From a virus: 44,539 nt of DNA. A program made the translations under genes and the position numbers. The notes beneath the pieces were generated by a model. It was not told the DNA's origin and did no database searches. It saw nothing but the letters and a program-made list of their open reading frames with translations. Below, piece by piece: positions 44,385-44,539 of this stretch; position 1 is the stretch's first letter, and every line of letters begins with the position of its first letter. The stretch covers positions 1 through 44,539 of the IMG/VR virus record IMGVR_UViG_3300023222_000169, one strand, 5' to 3'.

Positions 44385-44539
44385 TTAACTCTCGAATCTG
44401 CTTATCTAAATCAGATATTACATTCTTATATTTTTGACTTTGCTCGTTCATTTTCGACATTTCAGACTGTAAAACATCGTTAGCCTGTCGCATTGCAGCG
44501 TCTAAACTGATTATTTGCCTTTCCTTTGCCTCACACAAT
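44374..44539 (-). CDS. Coiled-coil protein spanning the contig junction (3' part plus repeat)
   Basis: This is the C-terminal end of the gene that starts at 344 (in the circular genome 344 down to 1, then 44395 down to 44374). It ends R-E-L-S-G-N and TAG at 44374. Bases 44396-44539 merely repeat 1-144. Confidence 0.8.
   Translation of the reverse strand, partial: LCEAKERQIISLDAAMRQANDVLQSEMSKMNEQSQKYKNVISDLDKQIRELSGN
44396..44539. repeat. Terminal direct repeat, right copy
   Basis: The 144 bases are identical to 1-144. They most likely represent the overlap by which the assembly closes into a circle. Confidence 0.95.

Noticed and set aside
1-44539. CRISPR array, diversity-generating retroelement or insertion sequence
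   Set aside because: No regularly spaced repeats, reverse transcriptase, template repeat or transposase was seen.

Overview
The window reads as the complete genome of a tailed phage with a short tail of the P22 type, assembled as a circle. The first 144 bases (1-144) are repeated exactly at the end (44396-44539), and one gene runs across the junction, so the unique length is 44395 bp. Gram-negative host machinery is implied by the P22-like head and ejection genes, an SSB-like protein with a DDIPF tail, a Lar-type protein and strong Shine-Dalgarno (SD) sites. The host itself cannot be named from the sequence.

Layout. Almost everything is on the minus strand. A divergent control region at about 20.83-20.94 kb separates a short rightward early block (20.94-27.13 kb: many small genes, then an SSB-like protein and a PD-(D/E)XK exonuclease) from one very long leftward block. 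Read in transcription order, the leftward block starts with a Cro-like repressor, a winged-helix protein and small zinc-binding proteins. It then holds about 45 tiny accessory genes, including a DnaT-like replication protein, a VRR-NUC-like nuclease, an HNH-like protein, a lone RNase H1 hybrid-binding domain and two HNH or HNH-AP2 proteins. Next come a lysis cassette (6.5-7.8 kb) with a proteasome-like gene, three large virion proteins (0.3-6.3 kb), neck or structural genes (42.6-44.4 kb), and finally the P22-like packaging, head, tail and ejection module (42.2-27.3 kb): TerS, TerL, portal, scaffold, coat, gp4-like, gp10-like, three ejection proteins and two tailspikes. The two blocks converge at 27.13-27.28 kb.

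Notable features. (1) Two intergenic loci at 16.36-16.62 and 18.67-18.99 kb each hold a pair of structured RNA candidates: one tRNA-like RNA whose anticodon arm is reduced to a 4-nt loop, and one RNA of a second family with a conserved 8-nt loop on a covarying stem. All four have an acceptor-type helix extended well beyond 7 bp. (2) A fifth tRNA-like element, with initiator-tRNA features and an encoded CCA, ends 4 nt before the first lysis-gene start codon. (3) Three genes appear to start at ATT behind good SD sequences. (4) The last early gene is framed by a 25-bp direct repeat that duplicates the 3' end of the exonuclease gene. (5) A small Tat-signal-like protein repeats the N-terminal domain of an 832-residue virion protein.

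I found no recognisable DNA polymerase, replicative helicase, integrase, CI-type repressor or endolysin. The phage is probably lytic and relies heavily on host replication. Functions of most accessory genes are unknown and are labelled so.
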